Shown piece after piece: positions 35,042-46,505 of a stretch of 64,000 nucleotides of DNA (positions are counted from its first letter, which is position 1; each line of letters starts with the position of its first letter). The notes under the pieces are model-generated. The model was not told the DNA's origin and did no database searches. It worked only from the letters and a program-made list of their open reading frames with translations. A program made the translations under genes and the position numbers. Source of the stretch: Casuarius casuarius (Eukaryota > Chordata > Aves > Casuariiformes > Casuariidae); assembly GCA_003342895.1 (NCBI GenBank), contig PTFA01000195.1, positions 806,001 to 870,000 of the forward strand, given 5' to 3'.

Positions 35042-37265
35042 TCACAGAAAATCAGCCTTTTAAACATAAAAGGAGTAAAATGGGAGTATGGAGTTTTTTT
35101 TACTAAAGTTCTTATAACTTAGAGAAAAAGGATTTTTCTGAATTACTGAAAGTCACCTTTTTAAAGAGTTGCCTAAACAAATTCGCATTCTCTTTTCAAA
35201 AGGCTGGTGTTGAAAGCTAAAGAAATCCCCCCCCAAAACATTAAAAGTTATTTGCTAAGTTAAGTGTTAATGTGAAGCATAGAATGCATACTTAATGTAC
35301 AGAGACATTTTTTTAAATAAGAACAATTGATTCTTTTTCTTATTATTCTTGTCATACTGATTACTGTTTATTTCACACTGAACTGTTTCTGATGATTAGT
35401 CCTAAACAGACACTCTTTCTGTTATTGGCATCATTGGACATCTCATTATGGGCAATCTAAGATTTTGATGTTAAATATTTTTTAATAATTAATTTGATGT
35501 TTTATTGAGCATTATTGGCAACATGATACATTCAGGAGACAAATTCTGCTTTGTACTACACCAGGGAAAATTTGGACTAAATGACTTAGTACAAAGAATT
35601 CTTACCATTCAAGGGGAAAAAAAAAAAAAAAGCTGTCTGTACTGGAAAAGTCTCTCTAAGTAAGGGTTCCTCTGTAATGTGCAATTTAGGATTGACATGC
35701 CATCTAATCTATAACAGTGGATTACACCACCTTCCTTACTGCTGCATTCAAATATTGAACCTAATTTGAAGTATTGATTCTGCTGCCTTCAGTCACTAGA
35801 AATATGACAGTTTATACCAGCTATCTGGTTAGTAATATCTTCATAAAGTGATACATTTAAAAAATACACACTTAAAAATAGTACTTTAATTTTTGCTTGC
35901 TGCTTAAAAAGACCATCATAGTTGTCATTAAATGAAAATAAAGTGCTCTAGTTCTGAAGGACAATGTTCAGGATTTTTTCCACTGCAGTAGATCGGGTCA
36001 AATGTAGAGTCCTTGTGCAGCTTGATACTCTTGAAACAACGAGCGTTGTAGATATCTTCATTTTGTTTTGATTTTTAAACAATTTTGCTCAAGAAAGCTT
36101 TGCATAATTGGACCTATATCCCATCGTTGTGCTAGTTGTGCTCTCTCACGTCTGAGGGGCTGATCTGTTTAAAAGCTCCTGTGCGTCAAAGCAGAGGAGA
36201 GAAATAGAACCGTTAGAAATTATTCATAGAGCCGCAATGAGGCTTCAAGGCGAAAAATTCCTATCTTAATTTTTGCATTGTGAGGTGGAGGCCGAGCTGA
36301 CCTTCCCACTGACAGACATGCTGCCTGCTCATGTCTCGTTCCCGCTGTAGTTCTTCTGGCATCACATATTGCTTCGAGCTTCTCTCCATCCCCGCCCCAC
36401 AGAAGATAACCCAGAGGATATTCTGTTGCTGAAGGCGAAATCTCCTGGGGGTGACACTATGCTAATCCCAAATAAATAACAAAATCAAACCCAAACTTGT
36501 TAGTGGGTAGGTCACCCAGCCAACCCTTTTAAGACTTCTCGATGCTAAAGGGAAAAGAATATGAATCAACAGGCAGGACAGAGACCTTGCCGCTGCTGAA
36601 TGACTCATCCCGGGAGTGAAATGTCTTCATTAGCATAGTGTCACCCATTTATTTTCCTCTGTGGAGGGAAAGGGCTCTGGTTTCCTCATCTTCACATGAC
36701 CTTCTTGAAAGTTACTTTGGAAATCCTTTTGGAGAGCCAGTAACCATCTCTGTTGCTTGGCTGCATTTTTTTTTTTTAATTTTTAAGGGTGCAATAAATG
36801 CTATTTGAAAAGCAGGAGGTTTATAGGTTTCTTTCTCTAGTTTGTTTAGATTCCTGTATCAGGTGTGTGTTATGACATTCTAGTCAGGTTCCCATATCAC
36901 ACCTATCACTGCTGAATCCACATGACTTATATTCCCCCCCCCCCCATCTCTCTAGTGCCCTTCGTGTAAGAAGGAAACAGGGCTGTCTGAGATATGAAAT
37001 GAATCACTCGGCGAAAATTCTTTGTGTTGTATGGGAAAGGCAGAATGGATTTGTTCAGTTCCTTGCAGAATAGTAGGATAGAGTTTCTTGATGGTTTTCC
37101 ACTGTCTTCTCTTGTGTTTCCAGCCTGGGAAACAAATCACTTCAGAAATTGCCTTTTCAACTTGGTTTGGGTGTTTTATCTCATATCTGTTTCTAGGAAG
37201 CAAACTCCTAGACAGAGAGTGGAAGGACAGGGAGAAAGGCAAGGTGGAGATTATAGAAATGTAAA
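35042..37265. other. non-coding sequence, partly resembling conserved regulatory DNA
   Basis: 35042-36050 is AT-rich, with one palindromic-repeat fragment at 35535-35586 ('aaattctgctttgtactaca'). 36055-36320 and 36460-36665 are repeat-free, carry several CpG and homeodomain-like or AP-1 (36601-36607) sites, and look like candidate regulatory DNA. No exon was recognised. The plus frame at 37024-37374 runs into a CR1 fragment. Confidence 0.5.
35535..35586. repeat. ancient sauropsid palindromic repeat fragment
   Basis: 'gacaaattctgctttgtact' and 'acaccagggaaaatttggac' match 'gccaaattctgctctcagttacaccagtgtaaatctggag' in order. The copy is short and diverged. Confidence 0.45.
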
Positions 37266-37350
37266 ATATAGCCTTGGGCAGAACCTGAAGAGGTTATCCA
37301 GTCCATCTTCCTATGCCAAAGCTGGATCAACTGTTCTTTCCTTTCTGAAG
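37266..37350 (-). repeat. CR1 LINE fragment
   Basis: 'ctgaagaggttatccagtcc' followed by 'tgccaaagctggatcaa' matches the reverse complement of the CR1 3' end ('gaccttgagaggtcatctagtcc ... gcccaaggcaggatcaa'). CR1 elements are non-LTR retrotransposons dominant in birds, turtles and crocodilians. Only the 3' untranslated end remains, and it is inactive. Confidence 0.55.
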
Positions 37351-39059
37351 AATTTGAACAGGAGGTTTTGTTGAATCTTGTGAAGTGAAACTCCTGGCCG
37401 CATTACTATCTAATCCCAATGTGTGAGATTAAAATTGATAGTTCTAAAGCTGAAAAATACATATGTGAGGAATGAAGCTTTTAGCTGTATTGATCAAACT
37501 ACCAGTTTTATATGAGAATCAGATGGTATTTAATCTATCTAGCAGCACGTATCAAAATTACAACCTAAGGTTTGCAATACTTACAAAAAAATGGAACTGG
37601 AGGGTTGGGGAGAAATAAATCAATGGAGTAAACTGTAATTAGCTTTTTCTAATAGATTAATTTTTTTTTCTTTCCCTGAACAAGAGCTTAGTACAGTCAC
37701 TATATATATTTAAATTGCATTAACTATCCTAACAGCTGTAAAATACCTGGAACATGGGAGACGTCTAACATAATAAAGCAAATAGTAAGTTACAATATAT
37801 AACTGGAACCAGTGTTAGATTTTTATGGGTCAGGTTGTTTATAGGTTTATAACAGTGGCACTTGGATGGAGCACACACTAAGGAATTCACATACAACTCT
37901 CAAAGAAAATACTGTCAGAAGATTTGAATTATTTCATTTCTTTTGTAAATTGTATGTATTAAATATGTACTCATATGGTAGCGTGCTCACAGAGCTTCAG
38001 ATCAAAAAAAGGTTTTGCCAAAGTTTATATTTTCCTTGTGTTCTTTTTAATAATTTTTCCACTATAAAATTAAATGAAGTTTTGAGAGTTGTTTCAAGAA
38101 AAAAATGAAACATTTCAGAAATTTTGATTTAAAAATTTCATGAATGAATATTCTGCATAACACATTCACACAGCAGAATTTAGTTGTAATAGAATCTCCA
38201 TTTTGTTGATATCAAACATTGTAGCTAATGGGAAACCATTCCACAGGGGAATCATATTTTGAAGGAGCTTTTTGGCACTACTCAAGCTGACATCTTTAGG
38301 ACTTTCATACACCTTCTCTATGGCTGGCTTCAGGGTCTGAAGTCCTTGCTCCCCAGTTCCGTGTATAAGTACTCTGGCAGAGTATTTATATGTGACCTGG
38401 TCTCATGGCTGAATCTATCCAAGATGCATTTAGTAACACCTCTTCAAACCCTGGTACGGTCGTAAAGCCTTCCAAGATTGCAGTTAGCTCATCACCTTCT
38501 AATGGATGTCTTGTCCTGCCCCTGAAGCAAAGAAAGTGCACATATTGGTTTGAAGTACACCTTAGCTTTTCTGTGCTCCCAGGCATCAAACATTAACACC
38601 AAATGTTTGCAATTAGACTGCCTATTGTAGAAACTCAGGAGTTCTTTGAATATAGAGCAGCAAATTGCTCTGAGATGATGGTAGACATTATCCTCCATAG
38701 AAAAGTTCCTATTTTCAGGGACGTGCTAACTTAATTCTGTTGTACAGATGATATGCAGAAAGAAATGATGCTGGGTTTCAGTGGAGCCTTTGGGCTTTTG
38801 TTGCAGGTCATGTCATGGTAAAGTTTTTCCATTACTGATTCCTTATGCTCATAATGATGCATCTAACTGGGTACTTTAGCTAATTTAGGGAGTTGCCTGC
38901 CTAGATGTTTGTTATGAGTCTTAACCAAGCCATCAAGTCTGCTGCAACTAGAGAAAGACTGGAGCCATTTAGGATGTGATTAAAACAAGCAGCTTTATGA
39001 GCAGGAAGGCAATACAAGGGAATGGATGGCAGAGAACAGGCAGAGGGACGTTAAAGTCT
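37351..39059. other. non-coding sequence
   Basis: AT-rich from 37400 to 38170, with 'aaaatgaaacatttcagaaa'-type sequence at 38060-38170 that resembles a sauropsid A/T-rich repeat. From 38200 to 38710 the sequence changes character and has two overlapping minus-strand frames (38386-38589 and 38492-38698). They might be one decayed reading frame with a frameshift, but I recognise no protein in them. Confidence 0.5.
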
Positions 39060-39240
39060 TTGCACTTCCCTTGCCACCACTCTAATTGATAGAGTGGTTC
39101 AATGGATAGAATTACTTTCACAAAGACTTGCATCAACAGTGTTGAATTCCTGACTGCTGTAGATACCCTACTTTCCTTGAGAAGTTACTTAGCTTTTCTC
39201 TGCCTCAATTCTCCTTCCTTCTTATCTACTTTTAGACAGT
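39060..39240 (+). repeat. MIR-like SINE, 5' part
   Basis: 'agagtggttcaatggataga' (39091-39110) matches the tRNA-derived head region 'gagtggtctaatggatagagca'. 'cttgagaagttacttagc' and 'ctctgcctcaattctcctt' match 'cttgggcaagtcacttaacc ... ctgtgcctcagtttcctc'. The 3' part may be the piece at 39660-39795. Confidence 0.55.
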
Positions 39241-39499
39241 ATGTTGCTTATAGAAAGATGCTCATCATTACTGCCAAGTCCTGTGAAGGCTGGTGACTTC
39301 CTACGGAGTTTGACTGGTAGGAGAAAGGAGCCGTATCTGTGTATGTGCTTCTGAAATTCATTTCAGGATGGCTTGTGTATGTACACTTCTCCCCCCACTC
39401 CATTCCCCAAATTAATTTAAAGTATGTATTGTTATTTTTGTCACTTGGATCTTGACCCAGCAGCTGGGTGAAGGGCATCGATTAGAACATTGGAAGAAG

Positions 39500-39640
39500 A
39501 ACAATGGACCAGAAATTCTGATCTAAGAACTGGCATTGGTCTTAGAGGATAATCCTGTTCGGTGCTGAGTGAGTTTATCTCCCCATTGACTTCACCATAA
39601 TTTGAGCAAGCTGTATGTCTTGAAGGATCGGTCTCCTTTA
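39500..39640. repeat. ancient sauropsid palindromic repeat fragment, possibly inserted in a SINE
   Basis: 'ctccccattgacttcaccat' (39580-39599) matches the hallmark 'cccattgacttcaatgg' of this family. It lies between the two halves of a MIR-like SINE. Boundaries are approximate. Confidence 0.4.
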
Positions 39641-39659
39641 GTTCGTATTTTGGCCTTTG

Positions 39660-39795
39660 GCAATGCATTAATTAAATGAGGATAATGCTTACTTTCCTCT
39701 TGAGGATATTGTGAGTCTTAATGTAGAGAGATACTTTGAGCCCTGCTCATGAAAGACTCTACATAGAGTAAATGCCAAGTGCTATATACCTCTCG
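39660..39795 (+). repeat. MIR-like SINE, 3' part
   Basis: 'aaatgaggataatgcttact', 'ttgtgagtcttaatgt', 'gatactttgagccctgctc' and 'atgaaagactctacata' followed by 'gtgctatatacc' match the MIR 3' half in order ('aaatggggataatactta ... ttgtgaggcttaat ... gcactttgagatcct ... gatgaaaggcgctatataa'). It starts where the 39060-39240 piece stops relative to the consensus. Confidence 0.65.
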
Positions 39796-39814
39796 TGAGT
39801 CAAAAGGTCACCTA

Positions 39815-39875
39815 CTGAAGACCAGGCTAAATTCCCATTGATTTCGATGGGAAGACAGGGAGGAGCCCAGAAAGA
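39815..39875. repeat. ancient sauropsid palindromic repeat fragment
   Basis: 'taaattcccattgatttcga' then 'tgggaagacagg' matches 'aactcccattgatttcaatgggag'. It directly follows the SINE 3' part. Confidence 0.45.
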
Positions 39876-40156
39876 CAGTCCCAAGGGCATGGACTAATGC
39901 TTATGGCCTAGTCAATGTTGGGCTTGTGTAAGTTTTGACACTTTGCTGGAATTAAAGAATCCACTTTTTCCTTAGTTTCATCCTTGCTCATTTAGCCTAT
40001 CTTGAAGAGAAGTGATAGGTCTAGGGAGAGTTGGGTGGGGGGTGAGGAAGCCACAAGGAACATGCGAGGAGGAATTAATTAGGTATGCTGCTGGCAATGC
40101 GCTGCTACCCTCTGTGGAAACCATAATGCTTAGAGCTATGGAACAATCAGGCAATG

Positions 40157-40182
40157 AAAAATAAAATAAAATAAAATAAAAG
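40157..40182. repeat. (AAAAT)n microsatellite
   Basis: About five tandem copies of AAAAT, with no impurity visible. Confidence 0.9.
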
Positions 40183-41794
40183 GCTTTAGATTTACGATTC
40201 CTGCTCTTATGTGTTCTTACCATCGTTCATATGGATTAGGACTTAAGTTCAAACATTCCCTGTGGAAACCAGGGCTTGCTGACTTAGAACAAACAGCATT
40301 AGAAATACAGGTTAGGCAAACCCAGAACTATTCAGGTTCAACTTGAGTTCCAGCTGGAGCTGAGCTGAAGTGCTATATTTAATTTTGACTCTGGTGCAAC
40401 AGTATTTGTAGGATAAATAGAAATCTGAGGTGTCCATAGCTGCCAGTGTTTTTCAGTGCTGTACTGGGGGAGAAGTTTAAACTATTCATAAGATTTTGAA
40501 TATCCTTATAATCCCTCTCCCTTGTCTTTGTTTCCAGTTTCTTTCAGGATCTTCCTTTCCCACTATCTATTTTTGGTTCTGATTATCTCTAGATTTTTCT
40601 ATGATTACCCACTGGCCAATATTAATACTGGAAAGTCTAAATGCACCAGAGTGACTTTGACTTGATGAGCTAACAATCTCAGTGTCTTTATCTCTAGCGC
40701 AGATGTCAGGCAGATGTGCTTCTATGGAATCAGTTAACTTCTGAGTTTGGACAGTTTACAGCTACTGCTGGGAGCAGTGAGCTTCATATACAGAAAGACA
40801 TCTGCAGAGACCTACCATGAGGTGGAGCCTGCCAGCAAGGGTGCTAAGCACAACAGTGCATTGTCTAAGGTTTTTGTGCAGTCTCAGTCCAAGGGGGTTT
40901 GAAAGATGATGTTGGACAAGCACCTGTGGACAATAGTTAGGTGTTAATCTCTCCTGTTGCATCAGCTGATCTTTTGGGGTTCCTTGCAGCTCTGTATACA
41001 ATGATTTAGATGCACAGCTGTGCTGGTTTGACACCTGAACATCAGAGACATGGCTGGTGGGCAGAGTATGTGTGGGGAAAGAAAAGAAGAGGGAGAAGGA
41101 TGTTTTCCATACACAGGAACAGCCTTATGCTTCTTGAACCAGGCTGAAACCAAAGTACAGCCTTAAAATGCTGTAACAATAGAGAAACTTAATGCTTGGA
41201 TTTGAACTCTGCACCTAGGCTGCTTCTTTTCTGAGTCCAAGACCATCTCCAGCACAATTTGTTTGACTTTGTTCTGTTTGATTGTGAGGTCCTTTTCAGC
41301 ATTTTCCATAAATACAGAGGGCAGAGGAGCAGATTGTAATGAACATGAGTCCCGTATTTCAGAAAGCCAAAGAAGGAGAAGGGAGCACAAATTGTAAAAT
41401 CTCTAGTGGTCCCCACTATTTAAGTGGCTCCTTCTTTCCTCTTCTGCCTCTGCCTGTGCACCCGCTTTGACCATGAATTCTGTTCAGGTCTCAGCCTGTG
41501 CTGGTACCAAGTTGACAGGAGCCAATTTCTTTGTCTTCACATCAGGCAAAACATTCACTGGTGTCATTAAACACAGAGCCTCTTTCTACAGCTTTGCTCC
41601 TCTGGAAAGAATCTTCTGATTTCTGCTTTGGGGAATGCATTAATGATGCCGATAGGGAACTCACTTGCAGGTTGTTTCTCGCAGCGGATCAGGTTTTTAC
41701 TCTATCAAAGGGTTTCTGGCTGTCTCTTAGGGCCCAGACAGCATTGCTGCTCTAATTCCTGGGCCTGGTTTTCATCTATCTTTATACTACTTCT
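40183..41794. other. non-coding unique sequence
   Basis: No exon, RNA gene or clear repeat was recognised. Minus frames at 40762-41034 and 41163-41416 are short and without domains. Confidence 0.6.
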
Positions 41795-41990
41795 ACCCTG
41801 GTGTGACTCCACTGACCTGCAGAGTGTTTTTTCTGATTCATACTGGTGTAACAGATTGTAGTTAACTCTGAGGTCCAGATTTCACTCTTTCCCTTCCTTC
41901 ACGCCTTTTTCAGTCATGATGGCCAGATCCTGATCTTATTTTCATCAACGTCAGTCTGAAATAACTGCTCATGTCAGCCTGTTGAATTTA
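41795..41990. repeat. ancient sauropsid palindromic repeat, two adjacent copies
   Basis: 'ccctggtgtgactccactga' and 'gattcatactggtgtaacag' followed by 'gaggtccagatttcactc' match 'tacactggtgtaactccattga ... tgatttacactggtgtaactga ... ggatctggcc'. A second copy starts with 'ggccagatcctgatctta' (41920-41937) followed by 'tcatcaacgtcagtctgaaa'. Both are diverged, and the split into copies is approximate. Confidence 0.5.
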
Positions 41991-42384
41991 CTTGTTGGGG
42001 AGAAATTGCCTCAAAGTGCGTCTGTGTGAAGGGGCTCACAGGTGGGTGTTCGCACAAGAACATCACCTTCAAGCAGATCTGGTCAGGAAGTCTCCTGCAT
42101 AACTTTTTTTCAGTTGTGTTCTGTTTTCAGTTTCATCAGCTCAGCTGAAAAAACTGTCCTCTGGGCTTCTGGTTTAAAAGCTACTACAAAAGAAGGGAGG
42201 AACAGTGATTTGTGTATATGTGCAAAAGCACCAGATTTCAGGTGAGAATCCTGAGAGCAGGGACATCATTGTAAATCAACTGCTTTTTTGTACAAGACTC
42301 CCAATCCCACTATTACCCAATATCAAGAGAGCCAAATCCTTTTCTCCAGTATATGCCATTTTATGTGAGGCATCCCATCCCAAA
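41991..42384. other. non-coding unique sequence
   Basis: Nothing recognised. The two short plus frames here have no domains. Confidence 0.6.
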
Positions 42385-42560
42385 CACTTATTTGCTCAGT
42401 AATTGCTTTAGAAGTTGTGACACTTCAAGTCTAATTCTAGCTCCTATGTGCTCTGTCACCCAAATCAGGTGATTTGAATGCCATCCCTCAGTTTTCCTGG
42501 TATAAGTGGAGAATAGTTACCATTTTCCTGTGCAAAGCAGACTGAGACTATCGACATTAC
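42385..42560 (+). repeat. MIR-like SINE
   Basis: 'gtctaattctagctcctatg', 'ctctgtcacccaaatcaggt', 'atccctcagttttcctggta' and 'aagtggagaatagttacca' follow the MIR order 'aattctagctctgccact ... gaccttgggcaagtcac ... cctcagttttcctcatct ... aaatggggataat'. Diverged. Confidence 0.5.
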
Positions 42561-44104
42561 ATAAAACAAAAATCTCCAAACCAAATGCTGTCATAAAAGC
42601 CTATTCTGTGTATTGCTTCACATTCAACAAAGCTAACTCAAAGTAGTACGTGTATAAATTTTTTGTGTTAAAAAGGGAACTAGTAAGGACGTTTTTGGAA
42701 AAGATGAGAAGGAGACTTGGAGTAAGTTTAACTGGAAAGCTGTCGTAAGCATATGGGATGATTTGAATCACAGAACTGTGAGTATGTTTATATGTAGAAG
42801 TAAATGTAAAACATCTTTTGGACCCCTGTATCTAATCCTCCTGGGAGTGGCTTTGAAGGTATACCCTTCTGCATCTACATATTTCTTTCTTCCAGGTTGG
42901 TAACTAAAGATGAAAAGAAATCAAAATATGCCTAAAACAATCTTAAATGCCAATCAGACTGTGGTGTTTCAGGCTTGTACAGATCGTAAGACTTATTTAC
43001 GATTTATGTTGTCACCAGCAATCTCCAATAAAAACCCTGTCCTTTTATCGTACATTTGGTTCTTGTCCTAGGTAATTAGACAGCAGATTCAGGTATTGAA
43101 CACACATTCTTTCACTAGCTATCTAAAATTAAAGGTAATCATAAAGACATTACGGAACACATTGAGATTTCCTTTATTACGACATTAATGTGACATTATG
43201 CATCGCACCCCATTTGATTAGCATATGGTGCCTCAGAGCAAATCAGTTAACACTGATGCATCTATTAAAGTGTCCAAGCAATACTCTGCATCTCCTAAGT
43301 GATGCACGATAAATATTCTGCTGTGCTGCTGCCCTCACCCAGCCTCCTTTAGTCTGACACAGCTGTAAATCTCTGGTGATGAGCGGGGTGTGTTGAAACA
43401 CTGTGATGCCATCACAGGGGTTGGAGGTCCCTCGCCAGAATCAGGCGACAAAATTGGGGGGAACATTTAAAGCCAGTATAACCCAGCTAAGCTCTACTGG
43501 TTTTCAGGGCAAAGTTCCTGTGAACTGTGTTGTGAGGAGATGAAGATTTTAGTCCCTAAAAAACCCCGCTGTTAAATTGTCTGATTCTGCTACGCGCAAG
43601 TAAACATGCAAATATCATGTCACGGAATTAGATATGTAGTTAGGTGACTTCTTCCTCCACTGTACAATTGAACCAGTTCCTGACCATTTCTAGTACCTCT
43701 TGTTAGGGAAAGGTGGTAAACTTAGTAAGGCACATTGCGTCCTAACCCTTGTTACAGGATATAAAGGCTGAAATAAATATATCCATTTTATGGCTTGATA
43801 AATTGGAGATTTGCTCTTGGCTCAGTGGTCAGATTTCCATTTGAGATTTGGACTTGCTTTTTGTCCTGCTCTTGAAGTAGAACTACTATTGCATAATTCT
43901 GTCCTTTATTATTATTATTATCCCTTTATTTAGAATTTGTTTCTCTATACTTGTTATGCAATTCAGAACCTCTGTTATTAATTCTATGCAGTACTGGAGG
44001 CAGATTTGCAGGAGGTACTATATAAAATTGAAGTTTCCTTTAAAAATATGTATTATTATAATGATTAAAAAAAATTCAGGCCTTCTGTATAGAATTTAGA
44101 GCAT
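42561..44104. other. non-coding sequence with a candidate regulatory element
   Basis: No exon or RNA gene was recognised. 43055-43330 is repeat-free and unusually dense in homeodomain and POU-like sites (see findings). An octamer site (ATGCAAAT) lies at 43606-43613, and a short ATT repeat at about 43907-43921. Confidence 0.55.
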
Positions 44105-44239
44105 TTAAAAATATTTAAGAATCAGTATAAAGGCTGGATTTTCAGAAATTCATTAATAATTCTCAGCAATAAAAATAATGGATTATGTCCACATAACTTT
44201 GTTGTGAGATTTGAAAAAAAAAAAATCCAAAAACTTATT

Positions 44240-44320
44240 CCCATTTCAGGGTGGGAAAAATGCATCATAGGGAAGGTTGTATGACATACCAGAATAACAG
44301 TAATAGTCTGAACCGGATAT
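44240..44320 (-). repeat. possible MIR-like SINE fragment
   Basis: 'cccatttcagggtgggaaaa' then 'gcatcatagggaaggttgta' and 'gtctgaaccgg' resembles the reverse complement of MIR ('cccattttacagatgggaaa ... gcacagagaggttaagtga ... gctggaaccc'). Upstream, 'aactttgttgtgagattt' may extend it. The match is moderate. Confidence 0.4.
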
Positions 44321-45899
44321 TAAATTTGTATCTCCTTTGCTCTAGAAGAAGTGCTTGTCCATCTCTTCTTGGAGAGTCTTTTACTTGGTAACTCCTCTTG
44401 TTCACATGGATGTTCTCCCTGCTAGACGTCAACCTCTTGTCACTTGCTCTAGACAGTAAAGTGGAAGCTAAATGCCCAAAACATTTACTCTTTTCGTTTC
44501 TAGGTTGGGCACATCAGAAACCTTAAAGACCAGTTCTGAGTGTGACGTATCCTATTTCCTTAAAGGAATAAAGCAAAATTTCTCATGTGCTAAAACTTTT
44601 CCAAATTTCACACCGCACTTTCTTTATTTGATGCTTCTTATGCTGTGACAAGTTGGGGTAAGGTTTCCTGAGGTCAGCTGAATTAGAGAGGAGTAAGCAA
44701 AACTCTTCATTGGCTAGTCTGTAGAGAGAGAGCATTTTGGTAAGAGAGTGTGCTAGTCTTCTGTTACTACCAGGCCATTCTGTTCTGAGTTGACAACTGT
44801 CTGTCATCTTCAAGATCAGCTTGTGTAGATTAAAAAAAAAAAGAAAGAAAATAATAAGAATGAAGACCCTTCCTGCAGTGCTAAGTCACACAAATTTTTT
44901 GAAGGAAATCTGTATTGGCAACAAGGAGGATTGCCTGGGAAAAGTCTAGTAAACTGTTAATGCTGCAAATACTAGAACTTCTTATGTGTGGAGGCCACAG
45001 CCAGATGGGGAAGAAAGAGGAAGGTGAGAGTGCAGAACAGAGGAAGAAAAAGTAAGTACTTCAGTTTGATGAGAAAGATCTGAGTTCCTCTTGATGTCCT
45101 TGCAGTTCTGTCTTTCGCTGGTGTCTTTCATCTGTCAAGCTCCAAGTTGCGCCTCTTGTGCACTCCCTGAATTGCAGGAACGTACTGAAGTGTTTAGAGC
45201 AGGGACAGTCTTGCTTAGTGGCACATGCTGAGCATGCATTTGTCTTAAACCCAGTATAAAATACATGTATTCAGACACACATGCGTGCAGCACATTCTGA
45301 GGCTTAGCAAACTCTTTGTTGTTTTACAATATAAAACTTGTGTGTGTGTGGTTTTATTTCATTTTGAAGATGGAGAAAAGAAAATACTCTTTTTATAGAA
45401 AGCTGTAAACTGCAAAGTATTTATTCAAGTGACAAGAGCAGTTCCCGAGAGCTATCCCAGTTGCTTTTTCTCTATCTTTTTATTTGCGCAAACATTTTAA
45501 TATTTGACCCCCCTCCTCTTCTTTTAATATAATGTGAGTGGATTTGTGGACAGCCTGAACATTCTGCTTACATTTTCCCTGACTGAAAGGGCTGCAGGAA
45601 GATAGGATAAAATATAGAGGCATGGGTCATGGTCTTGATAAACATGCTTCAAGAATTGCTGTTACAGGAATGCTATCTGTTACAGCTGAAATTTTCACAG
45701 CTAGTAAAATTTCAGCTCATGTGTTTTTGCTTACTTTGTCCAATATGAAATTCATTGAAATAGAACGACATCTTTATTAAAAAAAAAAAAAAACAAGGAA
45801 AAAAGATTATTGTGAGAAAGTGGGTACAAGTTGGGATGAGTCATCCCCCTGCCCCACAGGCTTTTCCTGGTGTCCTTAATGCACAAGACCAGTTGCACC
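44321..45899. other. non-coding unique sequence
   Basis: No supported gene. 'tgtttagagcagggacagtc' at about 45191-45210 resembles a MIR-tail phrase, but it stands alone. A poly-A run of about 14 lies at 45779-45792. Confidence 0.55.
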
Positions 45900-46270
45900 T
45901 CTCAGTTACTAGCTCCTCTCCCCTCCTATTGCTGCCAAAACCTGTTGATAAAGCTGGATCTTAATTCATTTAGGCTTTTTACCTCCTGTGTTCCTCTTGG
46001 AAGCTCTTCCAGGAGTTCATTGCTCCAAAGGTTACAAAACCTTCAGGTCTAAAGACCTTTGCAGTCCATTTGCACCTATTAGTTTTTTCTAACGGTGTTG
46101 TGCATTGCCAGCCCCGTGAAAGGCAGCAGCTACCTGCTTTACTGTCTCCATTTAAACAGTCAGGGTCTCTTGTGATGAGGCTATTTATGTTTGTGTGTAA
46201 CAACTCCAGCTACAGAGGTTTCACTGCAATCGGGGTTGCAAAATGCAGGCTCTAATGGTGGGAAATAACG
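45900..46270 (-). repeat. CR1/L3-type LINE fragment
   Basis: 'cttggaagctcttccaggag' (45998-46017), 'tcattgctccaaaggttaca' and 'cagtccatttgcacctatta' match, in order, the reverse complement of CR1-group 3' ends ('gtaagctgttccagag ... cactcctctaatggttaga ... gtttatatccatttgttcttg'). The later part ('tttactgtctccatttaaa') is weaker. The copy is old and inactive. Small frames on both strands here are by-products. Confidence 0.5.
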
Positions 46271-46294
46271 CCCTAATATATTTCTCGCCAAGAT

Positions 46295-46505
46295 TTTAGC
46301 GGCAGCGTGGTCTATTAGAGAGAATGGTAGCTTCTACCTGGGATGCTGTGCTCTGGCACTGATTTCTCTGAAACTATGAGAAAATTTCTTTACTTCTGAA
46401 TCCTCCTTCTTCTGAATCACAGTGTTTACCTGCTTTGAGGTTTAATCAAGGAAGTTGTGCAAGTGCCAGATACTGTATAAAAGCAAAAGGCAATTATTAA
46501 AAGTG
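46295..46505 (+). repeat. MIR-like SINE, nearly full length
   Basis: The head is 'gcagcgtggtctattagaga' (46303-46322), followed by 'gctctggcactgatttctct', 'tttctttacttctgaatcct', 'acctgctttgaggtttaatc' and 'gtataaaagcaaaaggcaat'. These match the tRNA-derived head, middle and tail of the sauropsid MIR in the right order and spacing. Confidence 0.65.
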
